A program made the translations under genes and the position numbers. Source: Polyodon spathula (lineage: Eukaryota; Chordata; Actinopteri; Acipenseriformes; Polyodontidae). Taken from it: a DNA stretch of 64,000 nucleotides. Below are positions 1 through 58,645 of this stretch, one piece after another. The notes below the pieces were generated by a model, which was not told the origin of the DNA, made no database searches, and saw only the letters and a list, made by a program, of their open reading frames with translations. How positions within the stretch are numbered: position 1 is the stretch's first letter; each line of letters opens with the position of its first letter. Where the stretch lies: positions 2,448,501 to 2,512,500 of the forward strand of contig NC_054553.1 in NCBI RefSeq assembly GCF_017654505.1, given 5' to 3'.

Positions 1-349
1 ACACCAGCAGGGTTAATACAGAGTTAATGGGAGGGGGACTGAGATCGCTTGCTGTTTAGATCATTCAAACAATCCAAACGTTCTGTGTGTCTGTATTCCT
101 GAGAAATGTAGTATCCCTTTAAGATACGTATGGACAAATAATTATAGTTTACCTGCCAACTGAATTGGCATCTTAATAAGAAATTCTTCTTTCATTTCTA
201 GCTGGTTACACCCCCCCCCCCCATCACCCACACATTACTTATATATAAAAAAGTAAAAGAAAAGAACGAACATAAATTCTTTTATCCATAAATAGAAATG
301 TCTTAGACATCAGTTCACTATGTTTTGTACATTTTTTTTCCTTTTTACT

Positions 350-355
350 TTTATT
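350..355 (-). terminator. AATAAA (minus strand), possible GAB3 poly(A) signal
   Basis: TTTATT on the plus strand reads AATAAA on the minus strand, about 2 kb beyond the GAB3 stop. Weak evidence: the hexamer is common in AT-rich DNA, and ATTAAA on the minus strand near 1575 is another candidate. Confidence 0.2.
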
Positions 356-843
356 CACACCATTGAATGTTACAACATACCGTATTTAAAAATGTAAAAA
401 TAAATGTAATGCATTTTAGTAGCTTGCCCTCATAGTGGTTAATTCAAAGTAAATGTACCTGAATAAATGGAAAACGAGCAGCCCTGAACTCATGCAGAAA
501 GGTACAGTATTATGCATGTCAAACCCATGTAGAAAATGTCTAGCAGATAGATGTGCTTACGAGTTCCAGTGGTATAAGCCTACTTATTGAATGGGCTGGT
601 GTACTTCATCTATAACTTTAAACATTCAGTCGTTCAGTCTCAAACAAACTGCATACACTTTTTAATCAAGTAGACCAACGTTAGGTGTACTGCAGTATCC
701 AGTAAAGACAGAGTGCCTACCTACAGAATCCAGATATAAAACTTCTAGAAATGTGTTATTAAAGGTTTCACCCTTATCAACAATGAACAACAGCTTAGTA
801 CAATAACATGTTAATAATACACTACTAGTGTAAAGCTTCACAT

Positions 844-844
<1 letters not shown>

Positions 845-906
<62 letters not shown>

Positions 907-918
907 GTCTATCTATAT
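845..918. repeat. (CTAT)n tetranucleotide microsatellite
   Basis: About 18 units of CTAT with one CTGT variant near the right end. Confidence 0.95.
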
Positions 919-979
919 ACGCAGAACATAGCATGTCTTATTTTGGATGTTACACCAAAAACATGTGTTAATTTTATAT

Positions 980-980
<1 letters not shown>

Positions 981-1043
<63 letters not shown>

Positions 1044-1055
1044 ATATATATATAT
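981..1055. repeat. (AT)n microsatellite
   Basis: Alternating AT with one break near 1032; self-complementary. Confidence 0.95.
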
Positions 1056-1307
1056 GATGGCACATATATATAATTGGTCTAACAAAAATTAAATTTCCTT
1101 GTGTAAAACACAGTTGGATATCGGAAATCTTGACTAGCCTTCCTGAGCCATTCTGTTTGCTGCAAAACTAACTGCAGCGTCAGTGATGTATGATTGCAGC
1201 TGTAGCTTGTAGCTATGCGGAACGTTTTTAAAAGACCAGCACAATTATATTTTCTGTGTATTAAATAATAAAAAACAATATAATTTAGTATAATTTCTGT
1301 CAGGATG

Positions 1308-1368
1308 TTTTTTTTTTTTTTTTGGCTCGCATAATTGTTTGGATTCATAAAAAAAAAAAAAAAAAAAA
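1308..1368. repeat. T-run and A-run pair (potential hairpin)
   Basis: A run of about 16 T (from 1308) and a run of about 20 A (ending 1368), separated by about 26 bp. The two runs are complementary and could pair. Confidence 0.8.
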
Positions 1369-1617
1369 GAATCCACACTGATACATGCAGTACTTCATCA
1401 TGAAGTGAACTTTGTCCAGACACCAGTGACGTGCCATAAACTAAGGCAAAGTAGACTATTTCCAGAATAAACTTCACCTTCTGCAGCTGCAAAGGGTTCT
1501 CACAGTAAAGAGCTAGATCTATAAGAAGCAGGCATGTGGATCCAAAGAATAAGGTGATGCCTCCACATGGAGGTCATTTAATGAGCAGATCTAGCTTACT
1601 TCTATTAATGCACTTTT

Positions 1618-1619
<2 letters not shown>

Positions 1620-1693
<74 letters not shown>
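1620..1693. repeat. (AT)n microsatellite
   Basis: Pure AT alternation of about 74 bp. Confidence 0.95.
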
Positions 1694-1699
<6 letters not shown>

Positions 1700-2311
1700 G
1701 TTTTAAGGTTATAATATATTATAACATGAGTTTGGTTACAGTATTCCAGCATAGATGAATGCCTAAGGTTAATGCTTTTCAAAGGACTAATGCCACATGA
1801 TAATACCCATAGCAACCAAATATTAGATAAAGTTTAGTGTTAGTGTGTTGTGTAATAACATTAAAAAAATAAGTTTAAACTTGAAATAGCCCAGGGTGAA
1901 AGATTCAGCCAAAAAGATAATGAGTGGACAGAAATAAAAAAGGACCACAACACTGCTGATAAGGGTGTGGTAACGGCAATGCTACTGACAAGAGTGTCTA
2001 GTCTAATGATCTAAACAGATTTGACTCCAGACTCCTAATATAATTCAAGGTCTTACAAGCACTTTTAGAATTAGTAACGCAAACAAGGATGTTTCTCGCT
2101 TTGAAAAAACAGGAAAAAGTCGGTTTACAAGTCTGAGGCTGGAGATATGAAGATCCTGAAGAATTAAACATTAACATGTTTGGGACACAGACTAGCACTG
2201 ACTGTCAGTTCCAGGTTTTTCTTACTGTCTAGTCTATCTGGACTGTGGTTTCCCTTGTATCCTCATGGTCCAGTGCTGGTGAGTTTTTCAGTAGGAATTC
2301 AAAAGTTTTGT

Positions 2312-35608
<33,297 letters not shown>

Positions 35609-36940
35609 GTTGTTAGGTGAGTGCCGGAGCACAAAGCGAATCCAGTGTGGGAGCTGGACTGTATGAAACGCTACTGCTGTGAAAGAGACTAGCACCAGTC
35701 AATTTCTCTGTTCTGGAGCACTGCTGAGCCAGAGAGAAGGAAGTCAAGTCACTGATCAGTGACAGAAAAGGCTCCCCTCCCACTAATTTAAACACAATGC
35801 ACTAGTACTGAGGCACATGGTGCTTTATAAATACAAGCATGCAGACAAGACATTGTGACCACGTGATGGCTGCTTTTAAAAACAACAATGATAATAATAA
35901 TAAAGGCTGCAGCAGTGATCAGGCTGCTGTGTTTACAGTGACAAGTTTCTGGTTAAAACTGCATCAAAGGAAGAACCACTGAGGGAGGTCCCACCACCAC
36001 CAGTAGAACTACTTCAAATCCAACACTGCCTCCCAGCTGGTCTTTATTTATGCAAAAAAGTCTCTGGTTAGGGATGCAGTAGGTCTTGTATGCGCAGAAT
36101 GTTTCCTAACTAATAATAATACTAATAATTCAAGATGCTCTATAACAATACAATGAATGCATTCAGAAAGAAAAGAAAAGAAAAAAAAAAAAACTAAATC
36201 TAAATCTTGTTAAGATCCACATAAAGATCTGACTTCAATATAACAATATTATATAAAGACCCACAAAGACTGTTTTATAATTGGAGAGCTTGGAGAGGTA
36301 TCTACGGTACAGCGATTTATTTTTAATCATTTACAATGATGGATAATGAGAAAGCAATAATGAACGGTGATACTACACACCTCATAATGAGAGAAGTGTA
36401 ATAGAGATGATAACAAATACACACTAGTGTATTACATTAGTACACTAGAGTATTACCTCTTTGTGCGTGCCTCATGCTATGGACTTCACAGAGGGAAGAA
36501 CAAGTTCAGGTGTTAATTAATGACACCCTGACACCCCATCCATAATGTAAGCTTCTGAAGAACCACATCTGAAAGCACATTTTTATAGTATTCCAACATA
36601 AAATGTCAAACCTTTAAATTGGCTTCCTTGTATGACTCACTGAGGCTTGTCATATTAAGAATCCACCCACTTACTCATGTTAAACCTGTTGTTCAAGAAG
36701 CATTTCCATCTCCAAATATATGGAAAATGATCTGACAGTACTGCTCTCTGTCTGCATGGACAGTAAGTACCCTTTCCAATTTCCAAAGGCAATAATGCTA
36801 CAATGCCCATTGGTAACATTTTGTTATTTTGACATTAGCAATGGTATCTAAATTAAATAAACCCAAACTGGTAACCTACAGCGATAACAGGGTAGCATAT
36901 AGGTACTAGTCCAGCATGTTACAGTATAATATAATATCTT

Positions 36941-37202
36941 TTTTTATATATAGTGCATTTCATAGTGGACCACCATCACAAAGCACTTTACAGAGATAGG
37001 ATGTCAACTGTGCATTATATGCAGAGTCACTTACAATAGGACATTGATTTAACATCTCATCTGCAGGATGGAGCACAAGGAGGTGAAGTGACTTGCTTGG
37101 TGTCACACACATTGAGTCAGTCAGTGGCAGTGGTGGGATTTGATCTGGTGACCTTCAGGTTGCAAGCCCTGGACTTTAACCACTGGACCACATTGTCACC
37201 TT
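36941..37202 (-). mobile_element. tRNA-headed SINE with L2-like tail (near full length)
   Basis: On the minus strand: A-box-like TGGTCCAGTGG, B-box-like AGATCAAATCC, body CACCTCCTTGTGCTCCATCC and tail GTAAAGTGCTTTGTGATGG, then CACTATATATAAAAA. Same family as 26017-26220. Confidence 0.85.
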
Positions 37203-37352
37203 AAGTATCAGGATCACTGTGCAACATGGGTTGACTGTTTTTATTTTGTTGAACTATCATATAGCTGATAGCTTGGGCTTCTTCATGTTAACCCCTGGTA
37301 ATATAAAAGGACAGCAATGGCATTTTACTGAACCAAAGCATCATAGGGGAGT

Positions 37353-37590
37353 AGATTCTCAAAGCTATTTACTCCATACCGTCATTAGCATTATTTTTGT
37401 CTGATGGGGGAAAAAAAAAAAACACCTTTTGCAACTCCAGAACAAATAAGAGACCACTCAAGAGCCCTCACAAGCCCTGGCATCGGATGTCCAAGTCGTT
37501 TATTTCTGGTTTGGTGACTTTTTCGGGTGTTATTACTTTGTATAAAATATCATGCTAATGATGTTTTGGAGTTAATAGCTTTGAGAATCT
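37353..37590. mobile_element. MITE with about 45-bp terminal inverted repeats
   Basis: Left end AGATTCTCAAAGCTATTTAC and reverse-complemented right end AGATTCTCAAAGCTATTAAC match, and the match extends through CTCCAT...CATTAGCAT. 238 bp with no coding capacity: a non-autonomous DNA element between GAB3 and SMARCA1. A diverged copy lies at 4019. Confidence 0.85.
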
Positions 37591-38889
37591 GGCCCAGGGT
37601 TATGTCTATTTTCAGTTTGATATGAAGCGCATTTAACTTTAAATTAAATATTTTTTAAAGATTCTTGGACAATGAATAAAGACTGAGACAAGATGGCAAA
37701 GTCTTGAGCAGTCTGTAATTGAAGTCGAATGTTCTTAGCTTTGCACAGACTCAAGACGCAGAGTGCTGACGTAGATATTCTTCCTTTATCCAGTGCTGTT
37801 TAACCCCAAGGGCTCGCGTTCAAATCCAGGTCATACTACACCGACTCAATAGAGTTGTGAAGCATTAAAAGGTTGCTTATATAAGGGGCTGAGGTGGTTC
37901 TGTGCCTAACTTCTACAGTGCATCTTTGCTGAGCCTTACTGCTGAGAAGGTAGAAATGATGCAGTGGGGGCTTACGAGCAAAGATTAAGAAAAACATTGC
38001 AACAACACTGATTGAAATAATGTACTAAAGATTGCAGCCTCTATCCCTAATTTGTTTTGCATAAAATATAGGATTAACATTGTTATCTGCACTTCTGGTC
38101 TGATCAGGATACAGCAGGCTAAGAGCAATGTGGAAGTTTTCATTAGGATAATGGCATATCCAGACAAGAATGCACTTACCAATTGATATGCACCTCTTCA
38201 GAAATGTTGCGCAAGTGCACCTATCTGCAAATTTGAAATACTGTATATCCCTCCAGTCATCATTTCTTTCTAATTTAAATTTGAAAATGATGAAACAGTT
38301 TGTTTGAACTCTATGGGGTTCATGAAGTTGCCCTGCCAAAAACCATCCGTGCATTATAATATAGACACACAGACAGGAAAATGAAGCACGCAGTGAGTAT
38401 AATAGGCTTACAGTTGAACTGAAACTCTGTGCTGCTATGAGAATCATCCCCACCTAGTGGATACTTACATAAACTTCACTTTTACTCAAACTAAAAAACA
38501 AAACAAAACAAAAACAACAGCAAAAACGAACAACCACTTCAGTTTGTGACGCAATCTGTGTGATTGTCATTCGAGTTTAAACAGTGCTAACGAGCAGGTA
38601 CTGTGTGCGCAGAAGCCAGTAATGCAGGAGCACTAATTATTTTTAACACGACGACTTCTAGTGACTGCTTTCTTTAACAACTGCTGTATTCTTTTTACTT
38701 GCGTTTGCTTATTTCGCTTCCTGCAACGGTGGAAAACGCAGCTATTTCTAATGTTATTCTGACATCTAGTGTCGTGTTGCACATTTGCAATTCACTGCCA
38801 ACTGGAATTAAAACAACACATTTATTATGCAACATACAAATACATGTATACATTACTTGTGATGCAATTTAGGAATGTTAATATGTTAA

Positions 38890-38968
<79 letters not shown>
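38890..38968. repeat. (AT)n microsatellite
   Basis: About 79 bp of AT alternation. Confidence 0.95.
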
Positions 38969-38972
<4 letters not shown>

Positions 38973-39002
38973 TGTTACTTAGTAATAAGTGGCTATGCTA
39001 TA

Positions 39003-39057
<55 letters not shown>

Positions 39058-39069
39058 GATATATATATG
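39003..39069. repeat. (AT)n microsatellite, interrupted
   Basis: AT alternation with breaks TATTATA and TAGATA. Confidence 0.95.
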
Positions 39070-39189
39070 ATGCGATATCATTTTGTAGTTTCTTTGATTA
39101 CACGATGTTAAATAAAATATCTAAATTATAAATTATGTTCTTTGTTCATTTATGACTCAATTCTGAAATTTATGCTCTACGTACGAGAT

Positions 39190-39222
39190 GCAAAAACGTT
39201 TGGCCACAGCTGTACAATAATT
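39190..39222 (-). mobile_element. Single end of a Tc1/mariner-like element
   Basis: On the minus strand TACAGCTGTGGCCAAACGTT, beginning with TA, resembling the ends of the MITE at 43703-43899 (AGCTATGGCCAAAAGTTTG). No second end was found nearby, so this is a remnant at best. Confidence 0.4.
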
Positions 39223-39308
39223 ATAATTATTATAATAAGATAATTATATTATTATTATCGTGTATAGCAATAGCACATAAATCACATAAGATTCTGGACG
39301 TTGTAGAA

Positions 39309-39330
39309 TATATATATATATATATATATA

Positions 39331-39373
<43 letters not shown>
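39309..39373. repeat. (AT)n microsatellite upstream of SMARCA1
   Basis: AT alternation ending about 430 bp before the SMARCA1 ATG, at the edge of the CpG-richer promoter stretch. Confidence 0.95.
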
Positions 39374-39376
<3 letters not shown>

Positions 39377-39379
39377 GCA

Positions 39380-39806
39380 GCAAATGCGCGCGAACTATTA
39401 AGGTCAATAACGACCTATTGGGATATCAGCGAATTACTTAAAGATCGTCAGTCCATTATGTTCATCACGACTTTCATGTCGACAACACCAATGTGTGACG
39501 TAGGAAGGGACCCGATGTGTCTGTGTCGTGTTGGGGGCTTGAACGTCGTGTTTTTTGGCGGACGGGTTGCTGATAGAATTTTCTAGTCGGAGTCAGAAAG
39601 CAGATTAAAAAAAGATCTCGCTTTCTCGCGGTGTTATGGCGCCATCTCCTTGCGAGATCCTGGTGCCCTGTCTGTAATGCAAGGGGGCGTGAACCATGAT
39701 CTGGTACAGCCAAAGAGTGACGTAGTTTTTTATTTTTAACTAACAGTAAAACATGACTGTTTAGCAAAAAAAATAACACACAAATATAATTATAAGTGTA
39801 GCAGCA
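39380..39806 (+). promoter_or_regulatory. Probable SMARCA1 promoter / 5' UTR (CpG-richer)
   Basis: CpG content rises sharply against the AT-rich surroundings (GCGCGCGAAC, GGCGGACGGG, TTTCTCGCGGTG, TGCGAGATCC). Two GTGACGTAG sites (near 39494 and 39717) are CRE/ATF-like half-palindromes. ATGGCGCCAT near 39636 is a 10-bp palindrome. No TATA box at a convincing position. The transcription start cannot be placed by eye. Confidence 0.55.
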
Positions 39807-52742
<12,936 letters not shown>

Positions 52743-53100
52743 AGTTGCCAACAGACTTAAAAACTGTCACCGAGCCGGCAGTATTCAAGGACCTACATAC
52801 AATGTTTACTATTAATGTGAACTGCAAATGTTAGTGGAGTCATTTTAGCTCGTAGAAAAAAGACCTTGTGCCATTTTGTACATTTTAATTTGCAACACTT
52901 CTGATGCACTTTTCATTTGTTTCTGCATTCCAGAATGGATAGTTTTACTTCGTGACTTGCTTCTGTTTAAATGATTTTTGTTCTTGTTGATTGTCTTGTT
53001 AAGCTAGCATGCTGGGATTTTAGAATCTTTACAGTATGGTTTTGATATGCTGCCTGTTTTTAAATAAAACTATGTTTTAAAACCAAAGGATAGGGAACGT
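52743..53100 (+). other. SMARCA1: SMARCA1 3' UTR (proximal part)
   Basis: AT-rich transcribed-looking sequence between the TAA and the first good poly(A) signal. No ORF of interest. The true 3' end is not visible from sequence; a second AATAAA at 53376-53381 could give a longer form that includes the poly-G run. Confidence 0.6.
53063..53068 (+). terminator. AATAAA poly(A) signal, probable SMARCA1 proximal site
   Basis: AATAAA in the stretch TTTTTAAATAAAACTATG, 321 bp after the stop codon. It is followed about 30 bp later by a long G run, a G-rich downstream element of the kind that favours cleavage. Confidence 0.6.
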
Positions 53101-53128
53101 GGGGGGGGGGGGGGGGGGGGGGGGGGGG
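53101..53128. repeat. Poly-G run of 28
   Basis: Twenty-eight consecutive G, then ACAACGGGGGAC. It lies just past the first SMARCA1 poly(A) signal. G-quadruplex potential on the sense strand; length may be unreliable in the assembly. Confidence 0.95.
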
Positions 53129-53375
53129 ACAACGGGGGACACAACTGATATATAACCAGGTTCCAAGAATCGTTCACTTCACAACAAATTTATACGTCGT
53201 TAACTGGTAAATCCGAAACGTGTATAACTGTCAGCACTTTTTAAAATTGAAGATACTGTTTATGTATTATGTGTTATTTTTGTTTTATTTTTTATTTGTT
53301 CCATTTCATTAAAGACTTTCATATATATAATTTCTGCTATCTCTTTGCTATTAGATTGCTACATTGTATCATTTG

Positions 53376-53381
53376 AATAAA
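53376..53381 (+). terminator. AATAAA poly(A) signal, possible SMARCA1 distal site
   Basis: AATAAA followed closely by a T-rich/TGTC-rich stretch (TTTTTTTGTCTTTTTTGTC), a typical GU/U-rich downstream element. It could define a 3' UTR of about 650 bp. Confidence 0.5.
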
Positions 53382-54130
53382 AATCTTTTTTTTGTCTTTT
53401 TTGTCTTTTGTAAATATGGAAATTGCAGAGGAGTAAAGGGAGAAATTTGTATTAGCCTGATTTTTTGATGACAGAAATACTAAACAATTCACCAGCTCAC
53501 CAGCGGGGTATAGAATCAGGGCACTGCAATGACTGCAGAGGAGATGGAAAACATCAGATTGTCTGACACTGGTTAAAACAGTCCTGGAAAATGTTTTAAA
53601 CCCAACAGTATCTCTCTATATACCCTTGATAGCCTTCATTCTAATCTGTGCAGTGTTCTGCTCATAGAGGATCTTCCAGCAGCTGAATCCACGAGTGTAC
53701 ATGTCAGCATCACTCTAATTGTCCAACTAGTGTGTGCAGTTTGCCGGCTTAATGATCCAATTGAGTTTTTCTCCTTCTCTTCCCCCTAAGGTGTGAATGT
53801 TGAATTCTCAAATTTGAGAGTAGAAATGTAATGTGGTTTTGTTACCAGTTCAGAGTATCTGTGAAGAATGACATTTTGACCTGTGATTTTCCAGACAAGT
53901 GCCCCTGAGCTGGGAGCCGGATTCACAGTTGCTTTATGATGTGTGCCAGACATGAGGGGATGTGTGAAAGACAGAATACACAGATTGTACTTTGATGAAA
54001 ATTAAGATCTGTAATAGTGTCATTTTACTCTTTATGTTTTCTGTACATTCAAGACTTATCCAGTATATATTTCTTTTGAATGTGAATCGTATCTTTTCCA
54101 TAATAGTCTTTCCCCTTCTGCAAAGAATAT

Positions 54131-54145
54131 ATGTGTGTGTGTGTA

Positions 54146-54238
<93 letters not shown>

Positions 54239-54253
54239 TATATTATATATATC

Positions 54254-54295
<42 letters not shown>

Positions 54296-54300
54296 TATGC
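54131..54300. repeat. Compound (GT)n-(AT)n microsatellite
   Basis: (GT)n 54131-54207 running into interrupted (AT)n to about 54300 with TCATATATTATATATCATAT breaks. Confidence 0.95.
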
Positions 54301-55621
54301 ATATATGGGTTATATATATATATATTATTGTGTAAAGTAAATAATAATAATACAATGTTGTGCACATAATATATGGTAATCCTAAACTGAAGTTGTGCAC
54401 AATCAGAATTAGATTTAAAATTTAGATTTCTTGATTCTTTTTTTATTATTAATCTGAAGACATACATTGTGACTCATTGTACAGTTTATTGTATACATTT
54501 TTTGCAGATCTGTGCAAAATCCACCCATACATCCTATGTGCAATATTCAGCTGCCTTTTTATTTTATTCACACAGCAAGTTTAACACAATTTTAATATCT
54601 AAAAACAAAATTGTTAATTGAACCTCAGTTGGCTTGATTTATTGGAAATGAAGCTACAGTATTCAACTGCAGTCAGCATTAACAGAAACAATTTTATCAT
54701 CACCCGTCCTGCAGTTTTGTATATACATCACTTGAACACCTGTATGTATATGATCCATATATGTAACAGAGTTATACATTTTGAATGTCTTTGTGCAGAA
54801 TGGGTACATGTAGCATTTTTGCAGGGCTTGTAGCCCCATTGTTGGTACTTTATAAATTTAAGTTTAGGATGGATTTGTTACATGATTTAATGTATTTGAA
54901 GCTTTACATACTGTAGCTAACCTGTAAAACAAGTAAGCAGTAAACAAACAGCAATACAACAGTTTGTCCACATGGTGGCATCTTAGTACTGCCATGCTAA
55001 CTTTCCAGCATTTATGAGCTGGGAGGCGCTTTGTTAATTGTGGCCCATTTGGGATGAGTTTTGGCATGAAACCAAAACAAACACTAGTCTAGCAGGGCAG
55101 TATGATGTGCGAGGTTGGTGCACACCTTGGGAATGTAAACTGTAGAGGGCATTCTCAGGGTGTAAATTTAGGTCTACCGCTAAGTCAAAATCAACACGCT
55201 TAATAGTCAAATCCAGTTCTCTAAAATTACAATAGAGATAGAGAGAGAATATTTTTCTATATAAAGACAAGGCAGTCAGATTTTTAACCAAAGACCACAG
55301 AAAGCAAGTGTTCCATCTTAACAAGACTATTAAAACAGCTCTCACCAAACTAATTTGTTTCTAAGCAGGGTAACCTAGGAATTTTTAATTTTTTTTATTA
55401 TATATATATAATCAAGCCAGGCCAGTCTATTTCAAAGAGAACTGCTTTTTCATTTGGTATTCAACACTGCACCATTGACTTCAGTTAAAATGAATTTGAA
55501 TTTGGTTTCTCATTGAAATGTACCATGTTTACATAATCAGTTATACCATACTGAGTTTTAGAAAATGAAATGAAATGATGTTTGTAGAATTTTGTACTCC
55601 TTTTTTCTGGAATTAGGGTTT

Positions 55622-55733
<112 letters not shown>

Positions 55734-56573
55734 CTGGTATCCTATGTGTCATTTACCTACAGTATGCAGGTGTTTGTTTTTAATTCTACCTGTATTTGTA
55801 CATGATGCATACACACTGTGATGATAGAAGTCCTTTTCAATCTGTCTCCGTCCCTTCAGTTAGGGTTCTCTAGATAAGCTCAAAGCAAGCTGCTCAAATC
55901 CAGGTAAAGGAAGTTTTGTAGAACATAGCCCACTCAGAATGAGTGAAAACACTGTAAACTAGTACTGGATATGTGAAAAAACACAAGTGCTTCAGCAGCA
56001 CTGTAATCAACGGGTTAAGGACTGTTGTCTCATTCTGTTAGAAATTATTGCTGCTGGTACATTTCCTGTGATTTTTCACACATTTTGATCAGCTATTACA
56101 CAGCCTGATTATTTTGTTGCAGGGGATTACTGTTCTGCCACTACTTTTCTGGTGCGAAAAGTAATTAAGAAGTAAGCGTGTTCATATTCTGTCTTCAAGT
56201 TGGGTCTGGTGAGGATGAGGGACCTGCTGAAAATCTAATGCTGCACAAAGTGGGAGACAGGATTAAAGTGGACACTGCTGTAGGAGAGGCTGCCCTTCAG
56301 ATAACACTTTAAAGTCTATTCTGTGGAAAATGCGTTTTGGGTTCTGTGGTTTTTATAACGGCTTAATCAAAGACCAGGCCAAAACCGTTGCTGAATAATG
56401 GTCTTTTTTTTACTTGAGAAATAATGAGCCCCATAGAGATTATTATCAATTGATTAGATATCTCTAGCGTGAGACACGGCGGCGCTCTGAAGCACATTTC
56501 CACTTAGCCTGTCCTCTGCAGCACGTCCTGAAAGAGACACTGAATTGCTGTTTTACAAGTTGAACACCACTCC

Positions 56574-56579
<6 letters not shown>

Positions 56580-56634
<55 letters not shown>
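56580..56634. repeat. (CA)n microsatellite
   Basis: About 27 CA units; a (GT)n array of about 12 units follows at 56716-56739, complementary to it. Confidence 0.95.
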
Positions 56635-56639
<5 letters not shown>

Positions 56640-58312
56640 ACTCTTTTTCATTTTCTGACCTACTGTTTGGACCTCTGCTCTACCTTGTAATGCCCATTAG
56701 TCAAATTCAGCTTTTGTGTGTGTGTGTGTGTGTGTGTGTTTATGTGTAATTTAGGAATGCACTTCCCCCGCTTTCTCTAGTCCTCCTACTATTGTGGAAG
56801 AAAAGTGACCTGCCCTGGTTCTACAACATATTGTCACAATTAAAACTTTACCAGTGACAATCCTTCAAGACTGTGAAATCTCCACTGATGAGGAGAGACA
56901 GGTGGGCTTCAGGAAGTGCGATTGAGTGTACCATGTGTCACCAGAAAGCTTTTTTTGTTTTGTTTTAACTGCAATACACAATTATGCTGCATGGAGATGT
57001 TAACAAGGTAGGAAATGACAAACTGGGGGAAAGTGACCAGTTATTACAACACAACAGCATGCATTTCACTTGGTTTCAGTGCTGTTATTAGCTACAATGG
57101 TATTGGTTTGATAATGCCTGCCGATGCTTGGCTGTCCTGGAAAGGTGCAGTGTCAGTATACAAGGGCTGGTATGATACAATATATCTGCTGAATGTTTTA
57201 TTGGTCGTCTGATTGCTTGCTGAAGGTTGGGTGATAATGAGGTTTCATCTTGTATGCAGGCTTTTATAAAGCATGGTTGCAGCGGTCTTTAAAAACAGAA
57301 CCACGAGGAGGGACATTGATCCTGATGTACGTAACAGTAAACCTGAGACAGTTAAGGGCTGTAAATGGGAAGCTATTATTTAAACTTATTAAGTTAAATG
57401 GAGCAAAACAACCTGGGTTCAACACTGCGCTGGCAAATGAGCAGAAGTTCAATGAGCCAAGAAGTTAGATAAAGGAATCATAAAGTACAGCGTATCATGG
57501 GTAATGCAACTAAAATCATGATTAAAACTACTATCATTACCTTTAAAAACAGAAACTCTAAACAGATACATGTGCACCACTTCATTCATTACAATGCAAC
57601 AGTGGGGTAATCTTTAGTTGTAAACAGTTAATGTCCATGTGGAAAACACCTGAAACCAATTAGGAAAATTATCGTTAAATAATTTTATCCACATACAGTA
57701 GTTCTAGATCGTATTCAGTGTGGAGAGGAACCAGGGACAAGCTTGCGTTCATGATGATGAAGCCATATATTTAATCAGATAGGGGTCAGGTGTATAATGT
57801 ATCATTAGGTCTGAGAGAGTGTCACCAGCACACGTGTCTGACACACTGAAGAGGCAGACAATGTCTATATGATCACTCACACTCGGATGAGCAGTGCTCA
57901 GGTCAGCAGAGCTGTATTAGAACAGCAGAAATAAGCCGGCAGGAAGAGAAGACAGGAGAAAAAAATAATATTGTGCAGAAGATGCAAGAAGAAGTGAAGT
58001 CAAAGTGGAGCAGAACACTGTATGTTTAAAAGAGTGCAAAACAAGACAAAGAACAAGGATCCACAGAGTTGGAATTCTGAAAACAAAATATTTGCTGTAT
58101 AAGTTGTTCCACCTGGGAACTCATTCACTTAACTCTGAAAAAAAGCAAATGCTGTTTCATCTGTAACATTGCAGCATCTGATATTAACATACAAACACAA
58201 CAGAATGATTTACTGAAATGTATTCTGTTATTCTGTTTTTTTTTTCTTTATGTATTTATTTATTTTTATAATTAAATAAATAAATAAACAAAAAAAACAG
58301 ATTGTTATTTTT

Positions 58313-58645
58313 GATAACACTTAATATTGAGGTGCTCCTTTTTAATGTTTTATAAAGCTATAAAAGATGCTTAATAACTATGTTATAGGGTATTAATACA
58401 GCAGTATAGATGGTTTATAACCATGCAATAGCCATAGACAGAATTACGTTTAAACATTAAGTACAATAGGTGGCCACAAACTGCCCCCTTTATAAAACTG
58501 TATTTCTGTTTATGGCTATTGCCATGGTTATAAATAATCTTTAATGCTTTATTAACACTCTATAACACATTTATTAAGTATCTATTATATATTTATAAAC
58601 ATTTATAAAACATTAATAAGCAGCACCGTGATATAAAGTGTTGCC
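58313..58645. mobile_element. Long inverted-repeat MITE (arms about 130 bp)
   Basis: Left arm AACACTTAATATTGAGGTGC ... TTATAACCATGCAATAGCCA; the reverse complement of the right arm reads AACACTTTATATCACGGTGC ... TTATAACCATGGCAATAGCC. The arms agree over most of their length with scattered differences, with a loop of about 60 bp. No coding capacity. Confidence 0.85.

Larger units (their letters stand above)
1..2311. other. GAB3 3' flank / 3' UTR region, no gene seen
   Basis: Holds a C run (210-221), a (CTAT)n array, two (AT)n arrays, and paired T and A homopolymers around 1308-1368. No conserved coding sequence recognised. Part of it is presumably GAB3 3' UTR; the exact end is unknown. Confidence 0.6.
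35609..39806. other. Interval between the GAB3 and SMARCA1 start codons
   Basis: 4.2 kb between divergent start codons. It must contain both promoters and 5' UTRs unless an upstream non-coding exon lies elsewhere. It holds a SINE (36941-37202), a MITE (37353-37590), three (AT)n arrays (38890-39371), and a CpG-richer stretch before SMARCA1. No intervening gene recognised. Confidence 0.7.

Noticed and set aside
39474..39779. 101-codon minus-strand ORF just before SMARCA1
   Set aside because: No recognisable homology; it lies over the CpG-richer promoter stretch where stop codons are rarer.
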